Source: Planctomycetota bacterium
GTDB lineage: Bacteria; Planctomycetota; Planctomycetia; Gemmatales; Gemmataceae
Length of the DNA: 53,862 nucleotides
Reading direction: 5' to 3'
NCBI GenBank assembly: GCA_016191165.1
Contig: JACPPF010000161.1
Location: 1 to 53,862 of the forward strand
A program made the translations under genes and the position numbers. Below, in pieces: positions 43,301-51,337 of this stretch (its first letter is position 1; every line of letters starts with the position of its first letter). The notes under the pieces are model-generated. The model saw only the letters and a program-made list of their open reading frames with translations. It had not been told where the DNA came from and did no database searches.

Positions 43301-44238
43301 TGCGTCGCCAGCTGGCCCGACTCAATGAGCAGCGCGCCGCCAACGAACTCAACGAGGCCAACAACCAACTCGACAAGGCCATCGAAAAAATCCAGCAGGG
43401 CGACAATCCCGAGGAGAATCAAAAGAAAGCGAAGGAAGAAATCAACCGCGCCAAGCGCGAACTGAAGGACGCCCAGGAACAACTGGCGCGCGAGCTGTTG
43501 ATCAAGATCGCCGATCAGCTCGAGGGGCTCAAGATCCGCCAGGCCGCCGTGCTCGAACGATCCGAATCGCTGCACGCGAAGATCATGAAGCGCAAGCAGT
43601 GGACCGATCCCTATCTCGATTCCATCGAGGGCAACATGGAAGCCCAGAAAAGCATCGCCGAGGACACCGACGCCTTCAAAGAAAAACTCAAAGGCGCCAA
43701 GGTCTTCCACAGCATCCTCGAAAAAGCCAAGGAGTCGATGGACAAGGCCGGGAAGGCCATGGAAGAACGTCGCACCCTCGGCCTGGAACGCCGAGAGAAC
43801 CGCTTCAACCCGGAAGAAACCAAGGACGAGATCGACGCCCAGGGCCATATCATTCGCCATCAGAAATCCGCCGCCGCCCGGCTCGATCGCCTGCTCGACA
43901 CCCTGAAGGAAGAGATCGCCAAAAAGCCCAAAAAACAGGACGATCAGGCCAAGGAGCCGGACGGCGATCCGAAGGAAGAGCAAGGCGGCATGCAAGCGCG
44001 CGACGGCATTCCGCCAACCGCGCAGCTCAAGGCGCTGCGCGGGGAGCAGCTGGATCTTAATCAGCGCACCGCCGAATTCGCTCGCCTCAATCCCGATCTC
44101 AAGAAGCTCAATGACGCCCAAACCCAAGAACTCCGCGACCTGTCCGCCGAGCAAGAACGGTTGCACAACCTCTTCCAGGACCTGGTCGCGCCGCCGCCGG
44201 ATCAGCCCATGCCCAACGAAGGAGAGAAAAAGAAATGA
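40354..44238 (+). CDS. DUF4175-like giant membrane coiled-coil protein
   Basis: This protein has 1294 residues. Helices lie at about 21-40, 50-72 and 149-175 (GAFCGLLVAGFVVWLTPAFS). An extracytoplasmic beta-rich part of about 400 residues follows. From about 602 to 1180 there is a nearly continuous coiled coil, very rich in Lys, Glu, Gln, Asp and Asn and poor in hydrophobic branching. The layout resembles DUF4175 proteins found beside BatA/vWA genes. The coil could span a wide periplasm or organise the complex. TAGGAAAACC precedes the ATG at 40354; the open frame upstream translates a palindromic repeat. It overlaps the next gene by 4 nt. Confidence 0.85.
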   Translation: MNPILKRLASLRRKVRLLDGWQGVCALVALVLGVGVVVGTLDYWLHLPSLIRGAALVGLLVSSGVLTYAYLFRPFSRPCDDLNLALRVEDVYPELNDSLASTVQFLKQTPEEQARLGGSEALRQKTMRETIEKASACDFGRILDYRSAGLFSAGAFCGLLVAGFVVWLTPAFSAIAFWRFVEPFGQHTWTSIAVARQAPLELLEQQDEDSRWEKLDPRQKKSDVIAIGRPYFIKVDLHGQIPKKARVEIEGQILSVKEFELKATGSDKHSASFITAIDMTQQKRKFKFRVMANDGAFPRRAGEWQVVEVLPPPKLVDLDGQPSPQITIHPPEYTDLPTKRLSPGTRRLDLVAGSHVILRAKADRPLAQAWIEYRPENALATPASVLTFLGQTNPLQAAAQAAGGQAVWGRVPAEFDADMSVFQISFTPWVTGSYALSLRDHHRLDNSESADLRVNLDPLPEVKLQQPSASVTAVPTAEVAFKFLALDPQFAVKKVYLEFRRRGDEGTLTEPEIIPLFDAADYGKLLPLFLARAMDSPIVASDVRLRHQKLEFNLVWALRNQFKHGDVITVQVCAEDFCNLYGPREPGRSSAVELRIISKQKLLNNVDEKIGEIIKRIEAIEKIQEKAQEAVKEAQGKDKFDQKARENFSDKAVTQQREVRDRVEGLRQDINDVKRALQENKLTDSPAFRDASKIGGTLDAIGNQELQQIEPKLTEANNDIAKNDKNSPKTKKTLADTDKLQKDVRTALNELIKDLNPGAKVQNFRKEFRDLNAKQDNLREDLENLKTKKEQLFNDIKDPDARKQQEKKFADDINAKRMEQLDLANQLDNLLKQMKAAKTEYEKNGDQANAQKLKDAIKNAEEPKTGPKQEQKPPITGQMKDVARQLQDKTEAPQKALEQQKEIQKNLEKILDSLEGKNENALNKEIQNRKEAQKKLDEIAKKLDKLQKDTKKADMEPNLEERLKKKQELAKQHEALQQEIAEMRRQLARLNEQRAANELNEANNQLDKAIEKIQQGDNPEENQKKAKEEINRAKRELKDAQEQLARELLIKIADQLEGLKIRQAAVLERSESLHAKIMKRKQWTDPYLDSIEGNMEAQKSIAEDTDAFKEKLKGAKVFHSILEKAKESMDKAGKAMEERRTLGLERRENRFNPEETKDEIDAQGHIIRHQKSAAARLDRLLDTLKEEIAKKPKKQDDQAKEPDGDPKEEQGGMQARDGIPPTAQLKALRGEQLDLNQRTAEFARLNPDLKKLNDAQTQELRDLSAEQERLHNLFQDLVAPPPDQPMPNEGEKKK

Positions 44239-45236
44239 CCCGCTACCTCACGATATCTCTTATCAGCTTCGCGTCCCTGGTCATGCTCGCCATGGCCCAG
44301 GACCAGACCCCCGCGCCCAAGAAGAAGGCGCCCGCGGCCCAGCCCGGCGCGAAAGACGACGACGCCAAGAAGGTTGACCCCAAGGACGAAAAGGGAGAGC
44401 CGAAAAAGGCCGACCCCAAGGACGCCAAGAAGGACGGCGAACCCGAAGCGAAGCCCGAGGACCCCAAGGCGATCATCGAACGCCTCAAGAAAAACTTCGG
44501 GGAGGCTGACGAGAACCTCCAAAAAAACGACCCCGGCGATGCCACGCGCACCAAGCAAAAGCAGATCATCGATGACATCGATAAACTGCTGGAGCAGCAA
44601 GACAACAACAAGGGTGGCGGTGGAGGCGGCGGTGGCGGCGGCGGTGGCGGCGGCGGCGGTGGTGGTGGAGGCGGCGGTGGCGGCGGCGGTGGCGGCGGCG
44701 GTGGCGGCGGCGGTGGCGGCGGTGGCGGCGGTGGCGGCCAGGCCAAGGGTGGCGGCGGTGGCGCACAACAAAAACAAAAAGACCCCATGGGCCTGACGGA
44801 CAAAAAAGACCAGGCCAAGGGCGGCGGACAGGGCGACAAAAAGGACAAAGACAAAAAAGATAAAGGCAACGGCAATCAAGCCAAGAAGGACCAGGACAAA
44901 AAAAAGAAGGAAGATCAACTCGCCAAGAACGGCAAAGGGGAAGGCGACAACAAGGGCGATAAGAACGGCAAAGGCGGCGGACAGGGCGATGCCAAGAAAG
45001 ACAACAAGGGCGGCGGCAAAGGCGCCAGCGGACTCGCCGGCAAGGGGGATGACTCTAAGAAACCCAAAACCCCGTCTATCGACCCGAAAACCAACGCCTG
45101 GGGGCACCTCCCCTTGAAAAAACGGCAAGAGGTGGACGCCCTCATGCGCGATCGCTTCGTCCCGCGCTACGAAGAAATACTCAGAGCCTACTACCGCAAC
45201 ATCGCCGAGAGCTCGCGCCGAAAAATGGGTGATTGA
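44235..45236 (+). CDS. Secreted polyglycine / Lys-Asp-rich protein
   Basis: This 333-residue protein has a signal peptide (YLTISLISFASLVMLAMA), a charged Lys/Asp/Pro region, a helix with IIERLKKNFGEADENLQKND and IIDDIDKLLEQQ (about 75-122), then 41 consecutive glycines (127-167), a Lys/Gly/Asp-rich stretch, and a conserved C-terminus, WGHLPLKKRQEVDALMRDRF then YEEILRAYYRNIAE. The helix and C-terminus are repeated in the next gene's product, so the glycine part is an insertion in a shared frame. It starts in a 4-nt overlap with the DUF4175-like gene. Function unknown; it is presumably an exported partner of the same complex. Confidence 0.85.
   Translation: MTRYLTISLISFASLVMLAMAQDQTPAPKKKAPAAQPGAKDDDAKKVDPKDEKGEPKKADPKDAKKDGEPEAKPEDPKAIIERLKKNFGEADENLQKNDPGDATRTKQKQIIDDIDKLLEQQDNNKGGGGGGGGGGGGGGGGGGGGGGGGGGGGGGGGGGGGGGGGGGQAKGGGGGAQQKQKDPMGLTDKKDQAKGGGQGDKKDKDKKDKGNGNQAKKDQDKKKKEDQLAKNGKGEGDNKGDKNGKGGGQGDAKKDNKGGGKGASGLAGKGDDSKKPKTPSIDPKTNAWGHLPLKKRQEVDALMRDRFVPRYEEILRAYYRNIAESSRRKMGD
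44613..44735 (+). repeat. GGN trinucleotide microsatellite coding 41 glycines
   Basis: Forty-one consecutive GGC, GGT or GGA codons. Local runs are near-perfect GGTGGCGGC repeats, prone to slippage. Changes by whole units keep the reading frame, so length variation between strains is expected rather than on/off switching. Confidence 0.93.
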
Positions 45237-45245
45237 GCCACCAGG

Positions 45246-45275
45246 TTTGGCCGCTCGCCCTCGGCAAGCAGGGCG
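45246..45275. repeat. Degenerate hairpin repeat, family B
   Basis: TTTGGCCGCTCGCCCTCGGCAAGCAGGGCG is a decayed version of GTTTAGCCGCTCGCC-TTT-GGCGAGCG. As in the intact copies, it lies just after a stop codon (45236) and before the next start. Confidence 0.5.
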
Positions 45276-45291
45276 CATTCTGGAGAATCCA

Positions 45292-45891
45292 ATGAGCCGA
45301 GCAATCGCCGTGCTTTTGATGGCCCTGACCCCAGCCCTCGTGGGCGCGTCCGCACCGTATCACGCTGGTGGCCCGCCCAGCGCCCAGAAGGCGCAGACCG
45401 GGTCTGGGGATTCCCGCAAGTTGATCGAGGAGATCCAGGCCGACTTCGATCGCGCTGCCACGGACCTCAACCGTAACGACCCCTCCGCCCAGACGCGGCA
45501 GGCGCAGAAACGCATCATCGACGGCATCGACAAGTTGCTCGAGCGGCCCGAACCGCCCGCAAAACAACCGAGCAACTCGCCCGCACCAAGATCGCCAAAC
45601 GCTCGTCCGAAAACGCCGCCTCCTCCGTCCGCCCAACCCGCGATGAAGCAACCCCAGCGGAAACCGGCCGTTGAACCCGCTCCACGGATCGCCCAAAAAA
45701 TCCGTGCCAATACGCCGGCGGCGCGCAGCAAGAATCCGCTGGTCGATGGTCCGTGGCCAAACCTCCCGCCGCGCCATCGCGGCGAAGTAGACGCCCACGC
45801 CCGGGAACGCTTCATCCGCAACTACGACGCGCTGCTGCGAGAATATTATCGCGCCCTGTCCGAAAACGATCGCGGCCCCAATAAAAATTGA
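45292..45891 (+). CDS. Secreted small paralogue of the polyglycine protein
   Basis: This 199-residue protein has a signal peptide (AIAVLLMALTPALVGASA), then LIEEIQADFDRAATDLNRND with RIIDGIDKLLE, matching the helix of the preceding protein, a Pro/Ala-rich linker in place of the glycine tract, and a C-terminus WPNLPPRHRGEVDAHARERF, YDALLREYYRALSE, also matching. It is therefore a tandem duplicate that diverged in the linker. TGGAGAATCC precedes the ATG at 45292. The conserved ends probably bind a common partner; function unknown. Confidence 0.82.
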   Translation: MSRAIAVLLMALTPALVGASAPYHAGGPPSAQKAQTGSGDSRKLIEEIQADFDRAATDLNRNDPSAQTRQAQKRIIDGIDKLLERPEPPAKQPSNSPAPRSPNARPKTPPPPSAQPAMKQPQRKPAVEPAPRIAQKIRANTPAARSKNPLVDGPWPNLPPRHRGEVDAHARERFIRNYDALLREYYRALSENDRGPNKN

Positions 45892-45926
45892 CGCCTGATC
45901 CCCGCCCCCGAATGGAGGACCACGCC

Positions 45927-47003
45927 ATGAATCGACGCACCTTCCTGACCCGCGGCGCTGGCGCCGCGTTAGGCTTGTCCGCGGGAAGCATGATCTGGCG
46001 CACCCTGGCGCAGGAGCAAAATCCCTCCGCCGGCATGATCGATCGCAACACGCAGCAGGCCATCGACGGCAGCCTGCGCTGGCTGGCCGACCGACAGCGC
46101 AACGACGGCGCGTTCGGCACCGGGCAGTACCAGGGCAACGTCGCGGTCACCGCACTCGCCGGGCTGGCGTTCATGTCGGCCGGCAATCAGCCAGGCCGCG
46201 GTCGCTACGGCGAGCACGTGACCAACGCGGTTCGTTACCTCGTACGCTGCGAGGAAGGCCAGAACGGCTTCATCACCCGCGGCGGACTGCACGGTCCCAT
46301 GTACGGCCACGGCTTCGCGACGCTGTTCCTCGCCGAGGTCTACGGCATGGTCAACGACACGGAGCTGCGCGATCGGCTGCGCGCCACGCTGGGCCGGGCC
46401 GTGCGTCTGATCATCACCGCGCAAAATCAAGAAGGAGGCTGGCGCTACTCGCCGCAGCCGCGCGACGCCGATTTGTCCGTGACAATTTGCCAGATCAACG
46501 CGCTGCGCGCCGCGCGGAACGCCGGCATCGCCGTTCCCAAGAGCGTGGCCGACCGCTGCACCAACTACGTCAAGGCCTGCCAGGATGACCGCACCGGCGG
46601 CTTCCGCTATCAGGCGCGCGGCTTTGGCGGCGCGGGATTCGCGCGCACCGCCGCCGGCGTCGTCGCGCTCTACAGCGCCGGCATCTACGAGGACCAGTCC
46701 GTCAAGCGCGGGCTCGAATACCTCAAGCAATTTCAGCCTGGCCCGAACCGCCCCGGCGGCCTGTTGAACGCCGAGGCCCAGATGCACTACTACTACGGCC
46801 ATTACTATGCCGTCCAGGCTATGTGGATCGCCGGGGGCAACTACTGGCGCGAATGGTTCCCCGCCATCCGCAACGAGCTGCTCACTCTGCGCCGGCCCGA
46901 CGGCTCCTGGCAGCAAGGCTTCATGTGCCCACACTACTGCACGGCCATGGCCCTGATCATCCTTCAGGTCCCCAACAACTACCTGCCGATCTTGCAGCGC
47001 TGA
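45927..47003 (+). CDS. Tat-exported prenyltransferase/squalene-cyclase-fold protein
   Basis: The protein has 358 residues. The N-terminus NRRTFLTRGAGAALGLSAGS is a twin-arginine signal. The rest is an alpha/alpha toroid with repeats of the squalene-oxidase/prenyltransferase type (SLRWLADRQRNDGAFG, LIITAQNQEGGWRYSPQ, YVKACQDDRTGGFRY, LLTLRRPDGSWQQG). The DxDD acid motif of true squalene-hopene cyclases is not seen, so a binding role is more likely than terpene cyclisation. Proteins like this commonly end the MoxR/BatA/DUF4175 gene cluster in planctomycetes. TGGAGGACC precedes the ATG at 45927. Confidence 0.88.
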   Translation: MNRRTFLTRGAGAALGLSAGSMIWRTLAQEQNPSAGMIDRNTQQAIDGSLRWLADRQRNDGAFGTGQYQGNVAVTALAGLAFMSAGNQPGRGRYGEHVTNAVRYLVRCEEGQNGFITRGGLHGPMYGHGFATLFLAEVYGMVNDTELRDRLRATLGRAVRLIITAQNQEGGWRYSPQPRDADLSVTICQINALRAARNAGIAVPKSVADRCTNYVKACQDDRTGGFRYQARGFGGAGFARTAAGVVALYSAGIYEDQSVKRGLEYLKQFQPGPNRPGGLLNAEAQMHYYYGHYYAVQAMWIAGGNYWREWFPAIRNELLTLRRPDGSWQQGFMCPHYCTAMALIILQVPNNYLPILQR

Positions 47004-47211
47004 AAACCTGTGAACCGGTGGTAATCAGTAGATCGTGGCCCACAGCCTCCGTCGTCGGGTGTCGGCACTCGGAGTCGATGGGATTTATTGGTGGGGAAGG
47101 CTTCCAGCCCGCCGAACTTCCGCGGCAAATGCACGCTTGCAGCCTGCTCCTCTTCGAAAACCCATCCTCGGGGTGTGCCGACACCAGCGTGGGCGCCTGG
47201 GTCTCAGTGCC

Positions 47212-48459
47212 ATGAAACCACTTTCGTTGCCCCTGTTGACCGGGTACCTGTTGGCGATGCTGGGAACGGGACCCCATGGGCACTGCCAGCCGGCCCCGCG
47301 CTTCATCGTTGATACGCCGGAAGGGTCGCACGTTGATGTTGCGATCCAGTCATTGCGGCCCGGGGGCCCGCTCGAGTGGATCCAAAACGGCGAACGCCAG
47401 GCATCGCCCCAATTCCTGGCTTTTATGCAAACGGGACGCAAGCTGCCCGCGCTGTGGCCCGACAGCTTTGTCCTTTTGACCAATGGCGACCGCATTCCGC
47501 TTGATCCCGACGCGGCCGTTGGCCTTAAAGACAATCGCCTGCGCGTCTGGCCGACCGCCGCGCTGCCGGGCTATCAGAAAGACGCGCTGAGCCTGTTCGC
47601 GCCGAATGTGGTCATGTGTTTTTGGTCGATCCCCCAAGGAGACGACAGCGCCGAGAAATTTTTCGCTCGCGTGGCGCGGGAGCCACGCTCGCGCGACGTG
47701 GTCTATTTACGCAACGGCGATCGCGCCGTCGGTACGCTCGGCGGCATCGATGGCAAGGGCTGCGTCCTCAATCAGGAAGATCGCCCGCTCCCCATTCCCT
47801 GGCGGCTGATCGCCGGCATCGCCTGGAACACCGATCGGCAGGCGCGCTTGCGCACGAAACAGACGTACTACCGCGCGATCCTTGCCGGCGGCGCCCGCGT
47901 CAATTTCCTGGACCTTCAATTCGATCCCAAGGCTCGTCGATGGCTGGGCAAGACGCAGTTCGGCGCCGCGGTCGAGTTGCCGGAGCCCAGCCTGCTCGCC
48001 CTGGATTGCCATCAGGGTCCAGCGCTTGATCTGTCAGATTTGAAACCAGCCAATTTTGGGGCGCGCCCCTATCTCGGCGTCTCCTGGCCGTTGGCCCACG
48101 ATTTGACCGCGGACGGCCACGCACTGCGCCTGGTCGGCAATGCATTTGAAAAAGGCCTTGGCACGCACGCACCGTGCCGGGTTTCCTATCGCCTCAACAA
48201 GAAATTCAAACGCTTCGACGCCCTGGTCGGAATCGACGCGATCACGTCGCCGCGCGGGCGGGCCCGAATCGCGCTCGAATTAGACGGCAAACGCATCGAG
48301 GTCAGCGCCGGGACCGAGCTGACCGCCAAGGCCCCACCGGTCGAGATCCGCCAGAACGTTGCCGGCATCGAGACCCTGACTCTCATCGTCGAGACCGGGT
48401 CCTTCGGCGATGTGCAAGCCAACGTGAACTGGGTCAAGGCGCGCCTCGTCAAGAAATGA
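47212..48459 (+). CDS. Secreted NPCBM-domain protein
   Basis: This 415-residue protein has a signal peptide (LPLLTGYLLAMLGTGPHGHC). The first 260 residues are mostly beta strands (VVYLRNGDRAVGTLGGIDGK). The C-terminal 145 residues form an NPCBM domain, a carbohydrate-binding module: LRLVGNAFEKGLGTHAPCRV, FDALVGIDAITSPRGRARI, LTLIVETGSFGDVQANVNWV. No catalytic domain is attached. It may bind glycans at the cell surface. The start at 47212 begins the signal peptide. The 208 nt before it (47004-47211) hold no gene or repeat that I recognise. Confidence 0.87.
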   Translation: MKPLSLPLLTGYLLAMLGTGPHGHCQPAPRFIVDTPEGSHVDVAIQSLRPGGPLEWIQNGERQASPQFLAFMQTGRKLPALWPDSFVLLTNGDRIPLDPDAAVGLKDNRLRVWPTAALPGYQKDALSLFAPNVVMCFWSIPQGDDSAEKFFARVAREPRSRDVVYLRNGDRAVGTLGGIDGKGCVLNQEDRPLPIPWRLIAGIAWNTDRQARLRTKQTYYRAILAGGARVNFLDLQFDPKARRWLGKTQFGAAVELPEPSLLALDCHQGPALDLSDLKPANFGARPYLGVSWPLAHDLTADGHALRLVGNAFEKGLGTHAPCRVSYRLNKKFKRFDALVGIDAITSPRGRARIALELDGKRIEVSAGTELTAKAPPVEIRQNVAGIETLTLIVETGSFGDVQANVNWVKARLVKK

Positions 48460-48468
48460 CACAGGATC

Positions 48469-48495
48469 GTTTAGCCGCTCGCCTTGGGCGAGCGG
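48469..48495. repeat. Hairpin repeat, family B (single copy)
   Basis: GTTTAGCCGCTCGCC-TTG-GGCGAGCGG: perfect 8-bp stem (48476-48483 / 48487-48494). It lies 10 nt after the NPCBM gene stop. The following 137 nt before nadA show no further structure. Confidence 0.85.
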
Positions 48496-48632
48496 TCGTT
48501 TCCCGGCGTTTGCCCTTGTCCAATCCGCCGCGCCAGCCATACACTGATAATAAGAAGACTTCGTGAAACGCTTCACGCGGTCGCCAACTGTGGGTTGATC
48601 CTCCGCCACACTAAAAACAAGGAACCCCCGCC

Positions 48633-49559
48633 ATGCTCGATCTGGTTCAGGAAATCCAGCATCTCAAGAAAGAGAAAAACGCGACCATCCTTGCCCATTA
48701 CTATCAAGAAGGCGACATTCAAGATCTCGCCGACTTCACCGGCGATAGCCTGAAGCTCGCGCGCGCCGCCGCGCGCGTGGAAACCGAGACCATCGTCTTC
48801 TGCGGCGTCCACTTCATGGCCGAGACGGCCAAGATGCTCAACCCGCGCAAGCGCGTTCTCCTGCCCGACCTCAAGGCCGGTTGTTCGCTGGCGGAAAGCT
48901 GTCCGGCGAAGAAATTGCAACGCTACCAGGAAATGCTGCGCGAGAATGGCCGGCGTTTTCAAACCGTGACGTACATCAACAGCACCGCCGCGGTGAAGGC
49001 GCTGTCCGACTGGGTCGTCACCTCGGGAAATGCAGAGGAAATTATCCGCCGCGTGCCGGTTGACAACGAAATCCTGTTTGTCCCGGATCGCCATCTGGGG
49101 CAATACCTTCAGGAGGTAACCGGGCGTCCGATGATCCTCTGGGACGGCGCGTGCATCGTCCACGAAATCTTCAGCGTTCGCGATTTGTTGGAGTTGAAAA
49201 AGAAAGTGCCCGGCGGAATCACGATCGCTCACCCCGAATGCCCCGCCAACATCCGCGAGCACAGCGACTTCATCGGCGGCACCGAGGCGATGCTCAAACT
49301 GGTCGCTGAATACGCCGAGCCACGCGATTTCCTGGTCGCCACCGAGGCGAACATGCTCTGGCAGCTGCAAAGCAAGTTTCCGCGCCACCGTTATCATCCC
49401 GTTCCAGGCATCAGCTGCGCGTGCAACAAATGCCCGCACATGGCCCTGAACACGCTGGAAAAGCTGCGCGACTGCCTGGCGAGCGGCACGCCCGAAATCA
49501 CCTGGGAACCGGAGTTTGCCCGGGCCCGCGAGGTGGTTGAACGCAGCTTGCTGAACTGA
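48633..49559 (+). CDS. nadA: Quinolinate synthase
   Basis: This 308-residue [4Fe-4S] enzyme condenses iminoaspartate with dihydroxyacetone phosphate to quinolinate, a precursor of NAD. Family motifs are [35 protein letters not shown], the cluster cysteines Cys84 (KAGCSLA), the Cys of AHPECP and Cys267 (CNKCPHM). [12 protein letters not shown] fits the substrate pocket. AAGGAAC precedes the ATG. It is a single gene after the envelope cluster; nadB and nadC are not in the window. Confidence 0.96.
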   Translation: MLDLVQEIQHLKKEKNATILAHYYQEGDIQDLADFTGDSLKLARAAARVETETIVFCGVHFMAETAKMLNPRKRVLLPDLKAGCSLAESCPAKKLQRYQEMLRENGRRFQTVTYINSTAAVKALSDWVVTSGNAEEIIRRVPVDNEILFVPDRHLGQYLQEVTGRPMILWDGACIVHEIFSVRDLLELKKKVPGGITIAHPECPANIREHSDFIGGTEAMLKLVAEYAEPRDFLVATEANMLWQLQSKFPRHRYHPVPGISCACNKCPHMALNTLEKLRDCLASGTPEITWEPEFARAREVVERSLLN

Positions 49560-49653
49560 GCCGAACGCCCAGAGCCATCCGTCCGTGATCTTTCACAGCC
49601 ATTTCCAAACGCGGCCGAGTCGCAATCGGGTAACCGAGGGCCCAGACCTTGAG

Positions 49654-49784
49654 TTCTCGCAAAGACGCCAAGGACGCAAAGAAAATCAACAGACGGAACC
49701 ACCTGTAATTTTCCGCTCTCTGTTTGTACTCCTCGGTCTTCCGTTCTTTGGTCTTTCTTTGCGGCCTTGGCGTCTTTGCGAGAA
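49654..49784. repeat. 31-bp inverted repeat element
   Basis: Arms 49654-49684 (TTCTCGCAAAGACGCCAAGG and onward) and 49754-49784 match at 30 of 31 positions around 69 nt of A/T-richer DNA. It occupies the gap between nadA and a broken nucleotidyltransferase gene. The CTCGCAAAGACGCCAAGG core is a dispersed repeat type in several bacterial groups (from memory). No gene lies in 49560-49823. Confidence 0.9.
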
Positions 49785-49823
49785 ACGAAGACTCGCGATT
49801 GTTGATGGGAAATCCAAATGGGC

Positions 49824-50389
49824 CTATCCATCGGGATCATCCAGCAAGGATTGTAGGCGCGTCGCCAGTTCATCGGAAAGGCTCTTGCAACAGGATCCAT
49901 CCACCAGGCCGACGTCAATCAAATCCCGGACGTGCATGCGATCCTTGTCGCGAAACGACGTGAGCTTCATCCGCAGCAGAGCGTCGAGGCTCAGCACACG
50001 CGCCGTCGGCGTGATCTTGACTTCCTCCACATCCGGCGCCGCAATCGCAAATTCGGGTCGCACCTTTTCGCCCGCAAAGAGCACATGCACCGCGTCGCGC
50101 GCCTTGGCGCCGGGGCCATCGAGGAACATGTCGATGCTGGCGGCATGGCGGTAGATGAAGCCGGTTCGAGATCGGCGCGCCGCAAAAGGATGTCAACATC
50201 CTGCGTGTTGCGCACGGCCGCCTCATCGACCTCGCTGACCCACGCCGCGACGGCATTTCCGCCCGCCACGGCATAGGGAATCTGGGCCTGCTCCAGTGCC
50301 CCAGCAGCGCGGCGCAGGCGATCGCGCACTTTCTCCACGGCGGTCACCATCCTCTCCCAGGCAAGCTGGCTGATGACATGGGTTGTCAT
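49824..50389 (-). pseudogene. Frameshifted nucleotidyltransferase-like gene
   Basis: Two reading frames together make one protein. The first (50389 down to about 50166) gives MTTHVISQLAWERMVTAVEK, then a nucleotidyltransferase-fold start, VAGGNAVAAWVSEVDE and TQDVDILLRRADLE, with the DxD metal site. The second (about 50162 to 49824) continues GFIYRHAASIDMFLDGPGAK, FRDKDRMHVRDLIDVGLVD. The join at 50160-50166 (GAACC/GGCTTC) lacks the roughly ten residues expected between DLE and GF, so a small deletion with a frameshift is likely. Related proteins resemble the toxin side of AbiEii-type pairs. No antitoxin is adjacent. It ends 4 nt before the ilvE stop region. Confidence 0.82.
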
Positions 50390-50393
50390 GAGG

Positions 50394-51272
50394 TCACTCC
50401 CGCACCAGCCGCTGGTAGGCGTCGCGCAGTTGTTTGGTGATCGGCCCCGGCTTGCCCGTGCCGATGGGCCGGGCGTCGCATTTCGTCACCGCAATGATCT
50501 CGGCAGCCGTACCCGTCAGAAAGCATTCGTCGGCAACGTAAACGTCGTGCCGGGTCTGGGCGATTTCTTCCACCGGATACCCGCCCTTGCGGGCCAGCTC
50601 GATCACGGTGTTGCGCGTGATGCCTTCGAGAATGCCGGCGTCGATCGGCGGCGTGCGCACCACGCCATGCTTGATGATGAAGATGTTGTCGCCGGAGCAT
50701 TCCGCGATTTCGCCCTTGTGGTTGAGCATCAGCGATTCCAGGCAGCCGGCCTGAATGCCTTCCATCTTGGCGAGGATGTTGTTGAGATAATTGAGCGATT
50801 TGATGCGCGGATTGACGGCATTGGGATGATTGCGGATGGTGGAAACCGTCGCGATTTCCATGCCGTTTTCGTAAAGCTCCGGCGGATACATGACGATGTC
50901 ATCCACGATGACGATGACCTGCGGGTCGCTCGTCTTGCGCGGGTCGAGTCCCAGCGAGCCGGCGCCGCGCGTGACGACCGGCCGACAGTAGCCGTCGTGC
51001 TTGTTGTTTAGCGCGATCGTGTCGTTGATCGCCTGGATCATTTCAGCTTGCGAAATCGGAATTCCCAGCTTGATGCTGCGCGCGCTCTCAAAGAGCCGGG
51101 CCACGTGCTCCTTGAGCTTGAACGCCTTGCCGGAATAGATGCGGATGCCCTCGAAGACGCCGTCGCCGTAGAGCAGGCCGTGATCGTAAACGCTGATCCT
51201 GGCATCGGGTTTGTCGAAGTAATTGCCGTTGATGTAGACCTTGGGGGTTGGCATCGCGCTTGGACCTTTCAT
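50394..51272 (-). CDS. ilvE: Branched-chain amino acid aminotransferase
   Basis: This 292-residue fold-type IV PLP enzyme performs the last step of valine, leucine and isoleucine synthesis. Motifs: YDHGLLYGDGVFEGIRIYSG, the PLP lysine Lys158 (RIKSLNYLNNILAK), and ECSGDNIFIIK with the ITRNTVIELA region. GGGGACACC precedes the ATG at 51272; the second ATG (51254) is closer to where homologues begin, so the first six residues are uncertain. Its spacing to the ABC transporter genes upstream is short, with a family C palindrome in between. Confidence 0.95.
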   Translation of the reverse strand: MKGPSAMPTPKVYINGNYFDKPDARISVYDHGLLYGDGVFEGIRIYSGKAFKLKEHVARLFESARSIKLGIPISQAEMIQAINDTIALNNKHDGYCRPVVTRGAGSLGLDPRKTSDPQVIVIVDDIVMYPPELYENGMEIATVSTIRNHPNAVNPRIKSLNYLNNILAKMEGIQAGCLESLMLNHKGEIAECSGDNIFIIKHGVVRTPPIDAGILEGITRNTVIELARKGGYPVEEIAQTRHDVYVADECFLTGTAAEIIAVTKCDARPIGTGKPGPITKQLRDAYQRLVRE

Positions 51273-51280
51273 GGTGTCCC

Positions 51281-51318
51281 CGTTTAGCGCCCGCGTGGCG
51301 CCGCGTGGGCGCTAAACG
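51281..51318. repeat. Palindromic repeat, family C (copy 2)
   Basis: CGTTTAGCGCCC (51281-51292) and GGGCGCTAAACG (51307-51318), perfect 12-bp arms around 14 nt. It lies between the ABC ATPase stop and the ilvE start. Confidence 0.88.
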
Positions 51319-51337
51319 AAGAATTCCATAATGCATT

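Noticed and set aside
44613-44735. On/off phase variation by the glycine repeat
   Set aside because: The repeat unit is a multiple of three, so slippage changes length only.
45927-47003. Squalene-hopene cyclase function
   Set aside because: The fold repeats are present but the DxDD catalytic motif is not, and the protein carries a Tat signal and is half the usual length.
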